From VBDM01 sp035499735 (GTDB lineage Bacteria; Pseudomonadota; Gammaproteobacteria; Burkholderiales; SG8-39), in contig DATJYC010000051.1 of NCBI GenBank assembly GCA_035499735.1, positions 186,001 to 250,000 of the forward strand: a stretch of 64,000 nt of DNA, in the 5' to 3' direction. The notes below the pieces were generated by a model. That model saw only the letters and a program-made list of their open reading frames with translations, made no database searches and was not told where the DNA came from. Position numbers and translations under genes: made by a program. How positions within the stretch are numbered: position 1 is the first letter of the stretch; every line of letters begins with the position of its first letter. This document shows, piece after piece, positions 56,401-63,546 of the stretch.

Positions 56401-56575
56401 AGGGGGAGCGCGCATGCCCCTGGGACTGGCCGTGGTAGGCGGGCTGGTTCTCTCGCAGTTCCTGACGCTCTACATCACGCCGGTCGTGTTCCTGTACTTC
56501 GAGCACCTGCAGCAATGGCTGGCGCGCCGACGCTCCGCGCGCACTGCGCGACCTGGGTCCGCGCTGCCGACCTGA
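53462..56575 (+). CDS. RND multidrug efflux permease (MdtB/MdtC-like)
   Basis: A 1037-residue HAE1-type pump with 12 membrane helices and two large periplasmic loops. It starts NFCELFVRRPVMTVLVM; the proton-relay aspartates appear in GFVVDDAIVMLENI, and the partner lysine region is VGIVKKNAIMMIDFA. PVLFMGGILGRLLHEFA is the fourth-to-sixth helix motif. It is drug/solute efflux of unknown specificity. No TolC-type gene follows, so it must use a channel encoded elsewhere. Confidence 0.94.
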   Translation: MNFCELFVRRPVMTVLVMTGILIFGLAGYRLLPVSTLPNVDFPTIQVTGELPGASPETMASAVATVLEKQFSTIAGIDEMSSLSGQGITRITIQFALDRDIDAAAQDVNSAIASAARQLPATMPAPPSFRKVNPADFPIYYLALTSQTMPLSTVNEYAETYLAQRISTISGVAQVQVFGQQKYAVRVQVDPNALAARGVGINEVEAAISQANVNLPTGTLYGKDRMFAVQATGQLQDAAAFRPIIVTYRNGSPIRLSDLGNIFDSVQNDKLGAWFKGKRGIVLAIQRQPGTNTIEVVDSVKKLLPTFRAEVPPAIDIETLYDRSVSIRASVQEVQFTLYLALMLVVMVIFIFLRNISATIIPTIALPMSIIGTFAVMYLLGYSLDNISLMALTLCVGFVVDDAIVMLENITRHIEQGKSVLQATLDGSREIVFTIISMTISLAAVFIPVLFMGGILGRLLHEFAVTIMAAVLISGFVSLTLTPMMCSRILKPHRGEERHGSVYMAFERAFDAWKHGYEVSLRWILRHRLIVLGGFVLVCGATAELFREAPKGFLPSEDSGQLFCFVEGPQDISFTAMSDVQRQVANIIAQDPNVDAAMSFVGATGFSPSLNIGRITITLKPFKDRKPADEVVKGLRPKLANVLGAKVFIQNVPAIRIGGNLTKSPYQYVMRSATTDELYQWAPLIEQKLRSLPGLIDVTSDLQITRPQVTVEIEREKSAALGVSAQSVEQALNNAYGERQVSTIYTATNQYWVILQLADRYQKDPSVIPMLYVRSSTGALVPLNAVAKFTFGVGPLQVTHLGQLTSVTFSFDLRPGVSLSQAITQVERAMREMQVPVTLTGTFSGTAQAFQSSLQGMGILLVLSIFVIYLVLGILYESFIHPLTILSGLPTAGLGALLTLRVFDIELNMYAFVGIIMLVGIVKKNAIMMIDFAIEAQRKDGKSPEEAIFQAGLVRFRPIMMTTMAALMGSLPIAIGFGAGGGARMPLGLAVVGGLVLSQFLTLYITPVVFLYFEHLQQWLARRRSARTARPGSALPT

Positions 56576-56584
56576 GGGATTGAG

Positions 56585-57325
56585 CTAAGGGTTGAGCTGC
56601 TTGTAGACCACTTCGGCGACCTGAAGCAGCTGGTCGCGCTTCATCTCGCCTGACAGGGCGTACCCATAGTTTCCATCGACCCAGTAGAAGACGGAGACCC
56701 GGTCCTCCTGGCTGAAGCGGAACGCCGTGTCGCGCGGCTCGCCTCGCTGCCTCGAGACGTAGAGCGTCAGGCGCTGACCGCGCGCGTCCTGATACATGAA
56801 CTGGGCCACGGGCCCCTGCGGCCCGGACAGCAGCCGCCCGCCGACGAGCTCGTAGCCCAGAGGGGCGAGCTTGGGAGCCTTGAGCGTGGTCCCCAGGCGC
56901 TTCGAGAGCCAGCCCACGAGATGATCTTCTTCCTTGGCGCTCACCTCCACCGGATGGCGCACTTCCGGCGCGTAGACCGCGTGCGCAGTCGCCGCGAGCC
57001 GCGCGATCGACACCGGAACCACGACCTGCGTCACGAACTCGCCGCGTACGAGCCACCCGAGCCCGATTCCGAGGGCGAATGTCCCCGCCGCCACGGCATA
57101 GCGGCGCCACGCCCGGGGATGGATGGCGAGCAGTGCCGCCGGCACCGGTTCGTCGAGCACCGGGTTGTAGAGGGAACGCAGCAGCGCGTTCTGCTCGGTG
57201 TATGCCCGCACCCGCTCGGCGTCCTCCGGATCGGCGCGCAGCCGCGCGTCCAGCTCCGCTTTCGCGGACTCCGAGAGTCCGCCGTCGACGTAGGCGTGCA
57301 CGTCGATCTCGTCGAGCGGCTTCAC
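56585..57325 (-). CDS. Membrane anti-sigma factor
   Basis: A 246-residue protein with a cytoplasmic anti-sigma helix bundle (residues 1-55, EIDVHAYVDGGLSESAKAE), one membrane helix (75-93) and a periplasmic sensor domain. The zinc motif HxxxCxxC of ZAS anti-sigmas is missing, because only His10 is present. It is coupled to the sigma gene by a 4-base overlap (ATGA). It should sequester the ECF sigma factor until a periplasmic signal arrives. Confidence 0.85.
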   Translation of the reverse strand: MKPLDEIDVHAYVDGGLSESAKAELDARLRADPEDAERVRAYTEQNALLRSLYNPVLDEPVPAALLAIHPRAWRRYAVAAGTFALGIGLGWLVRGEFVTQVVVPVSIARLAATAHAVYAPEVRHPVEVSAKEEDHLVGWLSKRLGTTLKAPKLAPLGYELVGGRLLSGPQGPVAQFMYQDARGQRLTLYVSRQRGEPRDTAFRFSQEDRVSVFYWVDGNYGYALSGEMKRDQLLQVAEVVYKQLNP

Positions 57326-57819
57326 TTCACGACCTTCAGCGACGTAACGGGCTGGCCACCGAGGAGCTGCCGCATGCGCTCCCGGGCGCGCGACAGCCTC
57401 GACATGACCGTTCCGATGGGAATGCCCAGGGCGCGGCTGACCTGCTCGTAGGTCAACTGCTCCACCGCGACCAGCAGGACGACCTCGCGCTGCTCCGAAG
57501 GCAGCGAGCGCAGCATGCGGTCGACGTCCTGCAGCTCGAGCTGCTCACCCTGCGTGGCGCGAACCGCAACCGCGGGCGGCTCGTCCATCGCCTGCTCGAT
57601 CTCATAGCGGCGCCGTCTCGCCTGATTGACGAAAACGTTGTGCATGATGGTGAACAGCCAGGCCCTCAGATCGCTGCCGGGACGCCAGAGGTAGAACTTG
57701 TTCCAGGCGCGCTCCAGAGTGTCCTGGACGAGGTCGTCCGCCACGTAGCGGTCGCCGACAAGCGCTCGGGCGTAGCGCCGCAGCCGGGGTATGTGCTCGA
57801 CGATGAGGCGGCGATCCAT
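57322..57819 (-). CDS. ECF (extracytoplasmic function) sigma-70 factor
   Basis: A 165-residue sigma factor with region 2 (YVADDLVQDTLERAWNKF, then DLRAWLFTIMHNVFVN) and region 4 (LPSEQREVVLLVAVEQLTYE and IPIGTVMSRLSRARERM). It has no extra C-terminal domain. The cognate anti-sigma follows in overlap. A GGAATAAA/CGTTTGTA element 114 bases upstream may be its own target promoter. Confidence 0.94.
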   Translation of the reverse strand: MDRRLIVEHIPRLRRYARALVGDRYVADDLVQDTLERAWNKFYLWRPGSDLRAWLFTIMHNVFVNQARRRRYEIEQAMDEPPAVAVRATQGEQLELQDVDRMLRSLPSEQREVVLLVAVEQLTYEQVSRALGIPIGTVMSRLSRARERMRQLLGGQPVTSLKVVK

Positions 57820-57932
57820 GCAGCGCGCATTCTAGCGCGTGACCTATTTCCCCGGGGACGGCCCTGCCGCCCGGGATTCGTGCACTCCAGACCCTGGGTC
57901 ATCAACCACTCCCCTTCAAGAGGACCGCTCGA

Positions 57933-57962
57933 TACAAACGAGCCGCGCGGCGGGTTTATTCC
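57933..57962 (-). promoter_or_regulatory. Candidate autoregulated ECF promoter
   Basis: On the minus strand GGAATAAA (57962-57955), a 14-base spacer, then CGTTTGTA (57940-57933). GGAA-type -35 and CGTT-type -10 elements are typical of ECF sigma promoters. It reads toward the sigma gene and leaves a leader of roughly 110 bases. The 178-base gap holds nothing else obvious. Confidence 0.6.
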
Positions 57963-57997
57963 GCAGGCGCGTCTGCAGTCAGAGGGGGATCAGGATC

Positions 57998-58627
57998 TCA
58001 GTGCAGTCCGAATATGTAGTCGGCCACCGCGCGAATCTCCGGGTCGCTCATTTTCGCGGCAATCGACTGCATCATTTTGTTCGCATCGTTCCTGCGCTCT
58101 CCGGCGCGGAACGCCTTCAGCTGCGCTTCGATGTACTCGGGGTACTGTCCCGCGAGCCGCGGATACTGCGCGGGCAGGCCCGCGCCGGCTGGGCCGTGGC
58201 AGCCCGCGCAGGCCGGAAGCCCCTTGCCCATGTCTCCGCCACGCCATATCTTGCGTCCGAGCGGGATCGTCTCGGGGTGCCTCGCCACGCCGGGCTTGGG
58301 CGCCTGCGCCGAGAAATAGGCCGCGACATCGCGCACGTCTTCGGCAGAAAGCCCGGCGGCCATTCCGCCCATGACCGGATTGTCCCGCTCGGGCTTCTTC
58401 CCCCCCACTGACTTGAAGTTGCCCAGCTGCTTCTGGATGTATTCGGGGATCTGGCCCGCGACCTTCGGATTGGCGGCGGTGGGGCTGTTGCCGTCGGGGC
58501 CGTGACAGGCCGAGCAAACCTTGTTGACGATGCTTTGTCCCTTGGCGGAATCGGCCTTGCCCTGGGGCTCCGCCGCCAGAGGCGCGGCGCAAACCAGAAG
58601 TCCCCCCAGAGCCCATGCGCACCTCAT
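57998..58627 (-). CDS. Cytochrome c4 (di-heme, periplasmic)
   Basis: A 209-residue protein with signal peptide ending PLAAEP and two class I c-type heme domains: CSACH with NPKVAGQIPEYI and CAGCH with YPRLAGQYPEYIEAQL. The paired Met ligands are probably in NPVMGGMAAGLS and NKMMQSIAAKMSDPE. It carries electrons in the periplasm, usually to terminal oxidases. I chose ATG 58627, seven bases after AGGGGA. It is divergent from engB, with a 64-base gap. Confidence 0.93.
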   Translation of the reverse strand: MRCAWALGGLLVCAAPLAAEPQGKADSAKGQSIVNKVCSACHGPDGNSPTAANPKVAGQIPEYIQKQLGNFKSVGGKKPERDNPVMGGMAAGLSAEDVRDVAAYFSAQAPKPGVARHPETIPLGRKIWRGGDMGKGLPACAGCHGPAGAGLPAQYPRLAGQYPEYIEAQLKAFRAGERRNDANKMMQSIAAKMSDPEIRAVADYIFGLH

Positions 58628-58691
58628 TCCGTTTCCCCTCGCGAATCGTCGCTCAAAAGGCTGATATTCTAGCAAATTGTCCGAGATTCCC

Positions 58692-59282
58692 ATGTCGTTT
58701 TTCAGCGCCGCAACCTTCCTGAAGAGTGTCGCGTCGCTCGATCAGGCTCCCGCCAGCGCCGGTGAAATCGCATTCGCCGGCCGCTCGAACACGGGCAAGT
58801 CGAGCGCCATCAACACGCTCTTCGGGCGCCGGCTGGCGCAAGTCAGCAAGACTCCCGGACGGACGAGGCTGATCAACTATTACGCGCTCGGAGCCGAGCG
58901 GTTCGTCGTGGACCTTCCCGGCTACGGGTACGCCAAGGTTCCGGAGGCAGTGCGCGCTCCGTGGAAGGAGCTGCTCGGCAGCTACCTGCGCGGACGCGCC
59001 CCGCTTCGCGGCCTCGCTGTGGTCATGGATGTGCGCCGTCCGCTGACCGAGCTTGACCGTCGCCTGCTCGAGTGGTTTCGCCCGACGGGCAAGCCCGTAC
59101 ATGTGCTGCTGACCAAAGCGGATAAACTGTCGCGCGAGGCGGGGAGAGGGGTATTGCGCAAGGTCGAGACGGACGTCGCCGCGCTCCTCCCCGAGGTTTC
59201 TGCACAGCTGTTTTCCAGCCTCAGCAAGACCGGCCTCGAGGAAGCCGTGGCGGTCCTTCGCGGGTGGCTCGAGCCAAAATGA
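58692..59282 (+). CDS. engB: Ribosome-biogenesis GTPase YsxC/EngB
   Basis: A 196-residue GTPase required for large-subunit assembly. It has the P-loop AGRSNTGKSS, switch SKTPGRTR, DLPGYGYAKV, and TKADKLSR specificity loop. I chose ATG 58692 (MSFFSAATFLKS); TTG 58677 is an alternative start with five extra residues. The divergent cytochrome c4 beside engB is common in Betaproteobacteria. Confidence 0.95.
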   Translation: MSFFSAATFLKSVASLDQAPASAGEIAFAGRSNTGKSSAINTLFGRRLAQVSKTPGRTRLINYYALGAERFVVDLPGYGYAKVPEAVRAPWKELLGSYLRGRAPLRGLAVVMDVRRPLTELDRRLLEWFRPTGKPVHVLLTKADKLSREAGRGVLRKVETDVAALLPEVSAQLFSSLSKTGLEEAVAVLRGWLEPK

Positions 59283-59285
59283 AAA

Positions 59286-59304
59286 CCCCCGGCAGGACCG
59301 GGGG
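59286..59304 (+). terminator. Hairpin after engB
   Basis: CCCCCGG, loop CAGGA, CCGGGGG, four bases after the engB stop. No T-run follows on the plus strand, so termination would be weak; on the minus strand a TTTTC follows. Confidence 0.5.
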
Positions 59305-59318
59305 TCTGGAAATAAAAG

Positions 59319-59350
59319 CCCCCGGGCTAAAAGGGGAAATAAGCCCGGGG
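59319..59350 (+). repeat. Second hairpin between engB and hemB
   Basis: A 9-bp perfect arm pair, CCCCGGGCT (59320-59328) and AGCCCGGGG (59342-59350), surrounds an A/G-rich loop. It may back up the engB terminator or belong to the hemB leader. Confidence 0.5.
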
Positions 59351-59355
59351 CAAAA

Positions 59356-59490
59356 TGCCTTAAGGTTTAAGGCACCCCGCTCAGGGAGGAGAAGCGGGAG
59401 ACGGCCGAAGCCGTCTGATACATAGGAGTGCCGCCGCAGGGAAAGGTTCCCGACGGCGCGAGGCCGGGTCATAAGCGCTTGATCCATTTT
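59356..59490 (+). ncRNA. Structured leader upstream of hemB, candidate hemB RNA motif
   Basis: Consecutive stems fill the leader: TGCCTTAA-ggt-TTAAGGCA (59356-59374), a CCCGCT/AGCGGG stem around GGGAGGAG (59375-59399), AGACGGC-cgaa-GCCGTCT (about 59400-59417), and a CGCCG/CGGCG stem enclosing GGGAA-agg-TTCCC (about 59430-59458). A ribosome-binding site GAAGGAGAG follows before the hemB ATG at 59508. A betaproteobacterial hemB RNA motif, located before hemB, has been described from comparative genomics. This matches by position and build, but I could not test the covariance model. Confidence 0.55.
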
Positions 59491-59507
59491 GGAAAGAAGG
59501 AGAGATC

Positions 59508-60515
59508 ATGCAGGTGTTCGGCAGCTTTCCCGCGGTGCGCATGCGCCGGATGCGGCGCGACGACTTCTCGCGCAGGCTCATGCGCGAGCACGTCCTGACC
59601 GCAAACGATCTCATCTATCCTGTTTTCCTGATCGAGGGGAAGCAGCGGACCCAAGCTGTTCCCTCCATGCCCGGCGTGTCCCGGTACACGGCCGACAAGC
59701 TGCTCCCCGTAGCCGAGCGCTGCCTCAAGCTCGGGGTACCGGCGATGGCGCTCTTCCCTTCGATCGAGCCGGCTCTGAAGACCCCGGACGGCAAGGAGGC
59801 CACCAACCCTGATGGACTCATACCCCGGGTGATCTCCCTGCTCAAGAAGAAATTCCCGGAGCTGGGCGTCATGACCGACGTCGCCCTCGACCCCTACACC
59901 AGCCACGGCCAGGACGGCCTGATCGACGACGACGGCTATATCCTCAACGACGAGACCCTCGCCGTGCTAGAGAGGCAGGCGCTGGTCCAGGCACAGGCCG
60001 GCGTGGATATCGTCGCCCCATCGGACATGATGGACGGCCGCATCGGGCGCATTCGTGCCGCACTCGAGGAAAACCAGTTCATCCACACGCGCATCATGGC
60101 GTACTCGGCGAAATACGCTTCGGGCTTCTACGGCCCGTTCCGCGACGCGGTCGGCTCTGCAGCGAGTCTCGGCAAGGGGAACAAGTTCACTTACCAGATG
60201 GATCCCGCGAACAGCGACGAGGCGCTGTGGGAGGTCGGGCTCGATCTCCGGGAAGGCGCGGACATGGTAATGGTCAAGCCGGGCATGCCCTACCTCGACA
60301 TCGTCCGGCGCGTGAAGGACGAATTCAGGGCGCCCACGTACGTCTACCAGGTGAGCGGCGAGTACGCGATGCTCAAGGCCGCGTTCAGGAACGGCTGGCT
60401 GACCGAGAAGCAGTGTGCGATGGAGGCTCTGCTCGCCTTCAAGCGCGCCGGCGCCGACGGCATACTCACGTACTTCGCGCTGGACGCCGCCGGCTGGATC
60501 AAGGCCGGCGCCTGA
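59508..60515 (+). CDS. hemB: Delta-aminolevulinic acid dehydratase (porphobilinogen synthase)
   Basis: A 335-residue TIM-barrel enzyme that joins two 5-aminolevulinate molecules to porphobilinogen. Schiff-base lysines are Lys202 (SAKYASGFYGPFRDA) and Lys257 (MVKPGMPYLDI). The metal region reads DVALDPYTSHGQDG, lacking the cysteine triad of zinc enzymes, so this is the magnesium-type class as in Pseudomonas. SDMMDGRIG is conserved. GAAGGAGAG precedes the ATG. Confidence 0.96.
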   Translation: MQVFGSFPAVRMRRMRRDDFSRRLMREHVLTANDLIYPVFLIEGKQRTQAVPSMPGVSRYTADKLLPVAERCLKLGVPAMALFPSIEPALKTPDGKEATNPDGLIPRVISLLKKKFPELGVMTDVALDPYTSHGQDGLIDDDGYILNDETLAVLERQALVQAQAGVDIVAPSDMMDGRIGRIRAALEENQFIHTRIMAYSAKYASGFYGPFRDAVGSAASLGKGNKFTYQMDPANSDEALWEVGLDLREGADMVMVKPGMPYLDIVRRVKDEFRAPTYVYQVSGEYAMLKAAFRNGWLTEKQCAMEALLAFKRAGADGILTYFALDAAGWIKAGA

Positions 60516-60527
60516 GCGGGGCGTCGG

Positions 60528-62315
60528 CTACAGACGGGCGTCGGCGACGACGTCCAGCGCCTGGATGAACTTCTCCGGAGGCTGGTATCCGATCACCCGC
60601 ACGCCTTCGATCTCGCGCCCACTCGCATCGAAGAAGATGATGCCCGGAGGCCCGAACAGTCGAAAGCGCCGGAGCAGAGCCTTGTCGTCCGGCGTGCTGG
60701 AGGAGACGTCGACGCGCAGAAGGACCATCTGGCCGAGCCGCACCTTGACCTTGGGATCGCTGAACGTGAAGCGCTCCATCTCCTTGCACGACACGCACCA
60801 ATCCGCGTAGAAGTCCAGAAGCGCCGCCTTGCCTGCGGTTTTCAGCCGCGCGTTCAAATCGGCCGTGGTCGTGACCGTTTCGAAAGGAGGAGCCGCCTCC
60901 GGCGATCCCGAGAGGAGGCCCGCGAGCGGCCGCAGAGGATCGCGCGCCCCGGAGAACGCACCGACTGCCTGGGCCACACCCATCAGCAGCGCGAGCAAAC
61001 CGGCGGCCTTGCCCATGCGCTCCCAGCCCGAAGCGGCCCCGCCCAGCGACTCGAGCGCGCCCAAAAACACGCCCGACCCGACGAGCAGCGCGGCCCACAG
61101 CAGCATCTGCACGGACACCGGAATCACCGGGCTGATGATCCACACCGCCACGCCGAGGAGCACGACCCCGAAAAAGCGCTTCACCGAGCTCATCCATGCA
61201 CCCGCCTTCGGCAGGAGCACGCCTCCCGACACGCCCACCAGCACGAGCGGCACGCCCATGCCGAGGGCCATGGAGAACAGGGCCGTGCCGCCGAGGACCG
61301 CGTCGCGCGTTTGCCCGATGTAGAGCAGAGCGCCCGCGAGCGGGGCGGCCACGCAGGGCGAAACGATGGCGGCGGAGAGCGCTCCCATGAGAATGACGGC
61401 GCCCCAGTTTCCTCCTCCGAGGCGGTTGGTCGCTTCGCTCAAGCGCGACTGCCATCCCGAGGGAAGCTGCAGCTCGTAGAGGCCGAACATCGACAGCGCG
61501 AGCAGCACGAATATCGCGGCGAAAGCCCCGAGCACCCACGCGCTCTGCAGCGCCGAGGAGAACAGGCTCCCGGAAAACGCCGCCGCTATGCCGATCGCGG
61601 TATAGGTCACAGACATGCCGAAAGCGTAGGCGAGCGAGATCAGGCCCGCCCGCCTGCGGGTCACCCGCCGGCCCTCTCCGACGATGATCCCGGAGAGGAT
61701 CGGGATCATCGGCAGGACACACGGCGTGAACGTCAGCAGCAAGCCCGCGACGAAGAACACCACGATCACCGCCCACACCCTGCCGGCCTCGAGCACCCCG
61801 GCGAAACGCAAATCGTCCCCCGCGACCGCCGTGCGCGCCGGAGCGGAAGCCAGCGGATCGTCCTTGCGGAATATCGAGGAGGCGGCGCTGCCCAGCGCGG
61901 CGAGGCGGATTTCGGCGCTCTGCACCTGCGGGATGTAGCACACGCCGACGTCGGCGCAGCCCTGCGAGGTGACCGTGAGCCTGATCTTGTCCGCGACGCC
62001 GGCCTTGAGCGGAAGCAGGATGCGGACCTCCCTGCGGTAAGTGACCTGCTTGCCGAAGAACTTGTCCTCGTGGATCTCGCCCTCCGGAAATCGCGGCGAG
62101 CCCAAGGCGACCGAGGCAGGCTCGGCGGCGAAGCGGAAGCGATCGCGGTAGAGGTAGTAGCCGTCGGCGATGCGGAAGCGCACTTCAGCCGTCCCGGCAT
62201 CGATGGCCTGCACGAAGAGCCGGAAAGCCTTGTCGGGCTCGAGCAGGTCGTCTCCCGCGCCGGCGTGCACGGCCGGCGCGGCTACGAGCAGCAGTGCGGA
62301 GAGCCATCGGCGCAT
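60528..62315 (-). CDS. dsbD: Thiol:disulfide interchange protein DsbD
   Basis: A 595-residue three-part protein: signal peptide and periplasmic alpha domain with the CADVGVC cysteine pair, eight membrane helices with TPCVLPM and SPCVAAP, and a C-terminal thioredoxin-like gamma domain with DFYADWCVSCKEM. It sends electrons from cytoplasmic thioredoxin to periplasmic thiols, including cytochrome c maturation. ATG 62315 is chosen because the signal peptide RRWLSALLLVAAPAVHAG begins there. It lies 5 bases after cutA. Confidence 0.96.
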   Translation of the reverse strand: MRRWLSALLLVAAPAVHAGAGDDLLEPDKAFRLFVQAIDAGTAEVRFRIADGYYLYRDRFRFAAEPASVALGSPRFPEGEIHEDKFFGKQVTYRREVRILLPLKAGVADKIRLTVTSQGCADVGVCYIPQVQSAEIRLAALGSAASSIFRKDDPLASAPARTAVAGDDLRFAGVLEAGRVWAVIVVFFVAGLLLTFTPCVLPMIPILSGIIVGEGRRVTRRRAGLISLAYAFGMSVTYTAIGIAAAFSGSLFSSALQSAWVLGAFAAIFVLLALSMFGLYELQLPSGWQSRLSEATNRLGGGNWGAVILMGALSAAIVSPCVAAPLAGALLYIGQTRDAVLGGTALFSMALGMGVPLVLVGVSGGVLLPKAGAWMSSVKRFFGVVLLGVAVWIISPVIPVSVQMLLWAALLVGSGVFLGALESLGGAASGWERMGKAAGLLALLMGVAQAVGAFSGARDPLRPLAGLLSGSPEAAPPFETVTTTADLNARLKTAGKAALLDFYADWCVSCKEMERFTFSDPKVKVRLGQMVLLRVDVSSSTPDDKALLRRFRLFGPPGIIFFDASGREIEGVRVIGYQPPEKFIQALDVVADARL

Positions 62316-62320
62316 GAGGC

Positions 62321-62650
62321 TTATGCGGCCTTCGTTTCCGAATCGACCCAGTCGAGGTAGGCAGGGAGGCCTGCCGCCAATGGGACCGCGATGATCTCGG
62401 GAAGTTCGTAGGGGTGAGCCTCGCGGATCGCCGCTTCCAGCGCCGCGTAGCGCTCGCGCGAGGTTTTGATCAGCATGGGAAACTCCTCGGCGTCCTCGGT
62501 CGTACCCTGCCAGCGGTAGATCGACCGGCAAGGCGAGAGGATATTGATGCACGCGGCGAGGCGGCTTTCAATGAGCGCGTGGGCGAGCCTCGCCGCGCTG
62601 TCGCGGTCGGGCAGGTTGGTGATCACGAGGCAGGCGTCGGCCGGCTTCAC
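62321..62650 (-). CDS. cutA: Divalent-cation tolerance protein CutA
   Basis: A 109-residue CutA1 homologue with VITNLPDRDSAARLAHALI, ESRLAACINIL, YRWQGTTEDAEEFPMLIKT and HPYELPEIIAVP. It forms a PII-like trimer. A cutA-dsbD pair is an old and conserved arrangement. The ATG overlaps the upstream epimerase-like gene stop. Confidence 0.96.
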   Translation of the reverse strand: MKPADACLVITNLPDRDSAARLAHALIESRLAACINILSPCRSIYRWQGTTEDAEEFPMLIKTSRERYAALEAAIREAHPYELPEIIAVPLAAGLPAYLDWVDSETKAA

Positions 62651-63522
62651 GCTGGATTTCCAGACGCCAGGCCCTCGGCGACGGTGGGGTATCGCAGGCG
62701 CACTCCGAGCTCGGCCTTCATGCGCTCGTTCGACAGGCGCCGCGACTCGCCCATGAACGAGAGCAGATCCGCGGGAACGACGCGCGAGGCCTCGGCGCGC
62801 GAGACGCGACGCGGCCGCGCAACCCCGTAGCGGTCGGCGACAAGGTCGAACCAGTCGCCCATCTTGATCACGCTGTCGTCGCTCGCGTTGTACGCGCCGC
62901 GCGCCCGCGGAGAGTCGAGCGCCGCGGCGACGATGCCTGCGAGATCGTCGGCGTGGATGTGGTTCGTATAGACGTCTTCCTCGCTGCGCAGCACCGGCGT
63001 GCCTCGGGCCAGACGATCGAGGGGCAGCCGATCGCGCGCGTAGATTCCGGGGACACGCAGGATCACGATCTCAACGCCTTCGCGCTCGCCCCACTCGGTC
63101 ACCGCCCGCTCGGCGTCCAGGCGCCGCCGGGCGCGCTCGGTGAGCGGGCGCGGATCCCGGGTTTCGTCGACGCGCTCGCCCGCGCAGTCTCCGTAGACAC
63201 CGCTGGTGGAGAGGTACACGAATCGCCGTGGTAACATGACGCCGCTTTTTGCCGGCCCCGAGAGGGCCGCGAGCAGATTGCGAGTGCGCGAATCGCGCGG
63301 CCCGTTCTGCGCGGGCGGAGCGAGGTGCACGACGAGCCGGGCCAGGCCGGCGAGCCGGGCGAGCGACTCGGGCGCGTCGAGATCGCCTTCGATCTGCTCG
63401 ACTCCGGAGACGGAAAGCCCGGCGTCGGAGGAGCGCACCAGCGCGCGGAGCCGGTACCGGCTCCGCAACAGGGGCAAGGCGCGGCGGGCGATGTCGCCGC
63501 AACCGATGATAAGCAGGTCCAC
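62647..63522 (-). CDS. NAD(P)-dependent epimerase/reductase-like protein (SDR, YeeZ-like)
   Basis: A 291-residue extended short-chain dehydrogenase with the N-terminal dinucleotide motif LIIGCGDIARRAL, the VVHLAPP and YLSTSGVYGD strands, and ILRVPGIYARDRLPL. The active tyrosine is in SGVYGD; the usual YxxxK is not obvious. GAYNASDDSVIKMGDWFDLV is shared with YeeZ-type proteins. Substrate unknown. It overlaps cutA by four bases. Confidence 0.8.
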   Translation of the reverse strand: MDLLIIGCGDIARRALPLLRSRYRLRALVRSSDAGLSVSGVEQIEGDLDAPESLARLAGLARLVVHLAPPAQNGPRDSRTRNLLAALSGPAKSGVMLPRRFVYLSTSGVYGDCAGERVDETRDPRPLTERARRRLDAERAVTEWGEREGVEIVILRVPGIYARDRLPLDRLARGTPVLRSEEDVYTNHIHADDLAGIVAAALDSPRARGAYNASDDSVIKMGDWFDLVADRYGVARPRRVSRAEASRVVPADLLSFMGESRRLSNERMKAELGVRLRYPTVAEGLASGNPA

Positions 63523-63546
63523 GAAGGAATTTTACCCCGCACCGAG

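Noticed and set aside
57666..57905. Small open frame overlapping the start of the ECF sigma gene
   Set aside because: It lies out of frame with region 2 of the sigma factor and shows no coding character; the leader is better explained by the ECF promoter.
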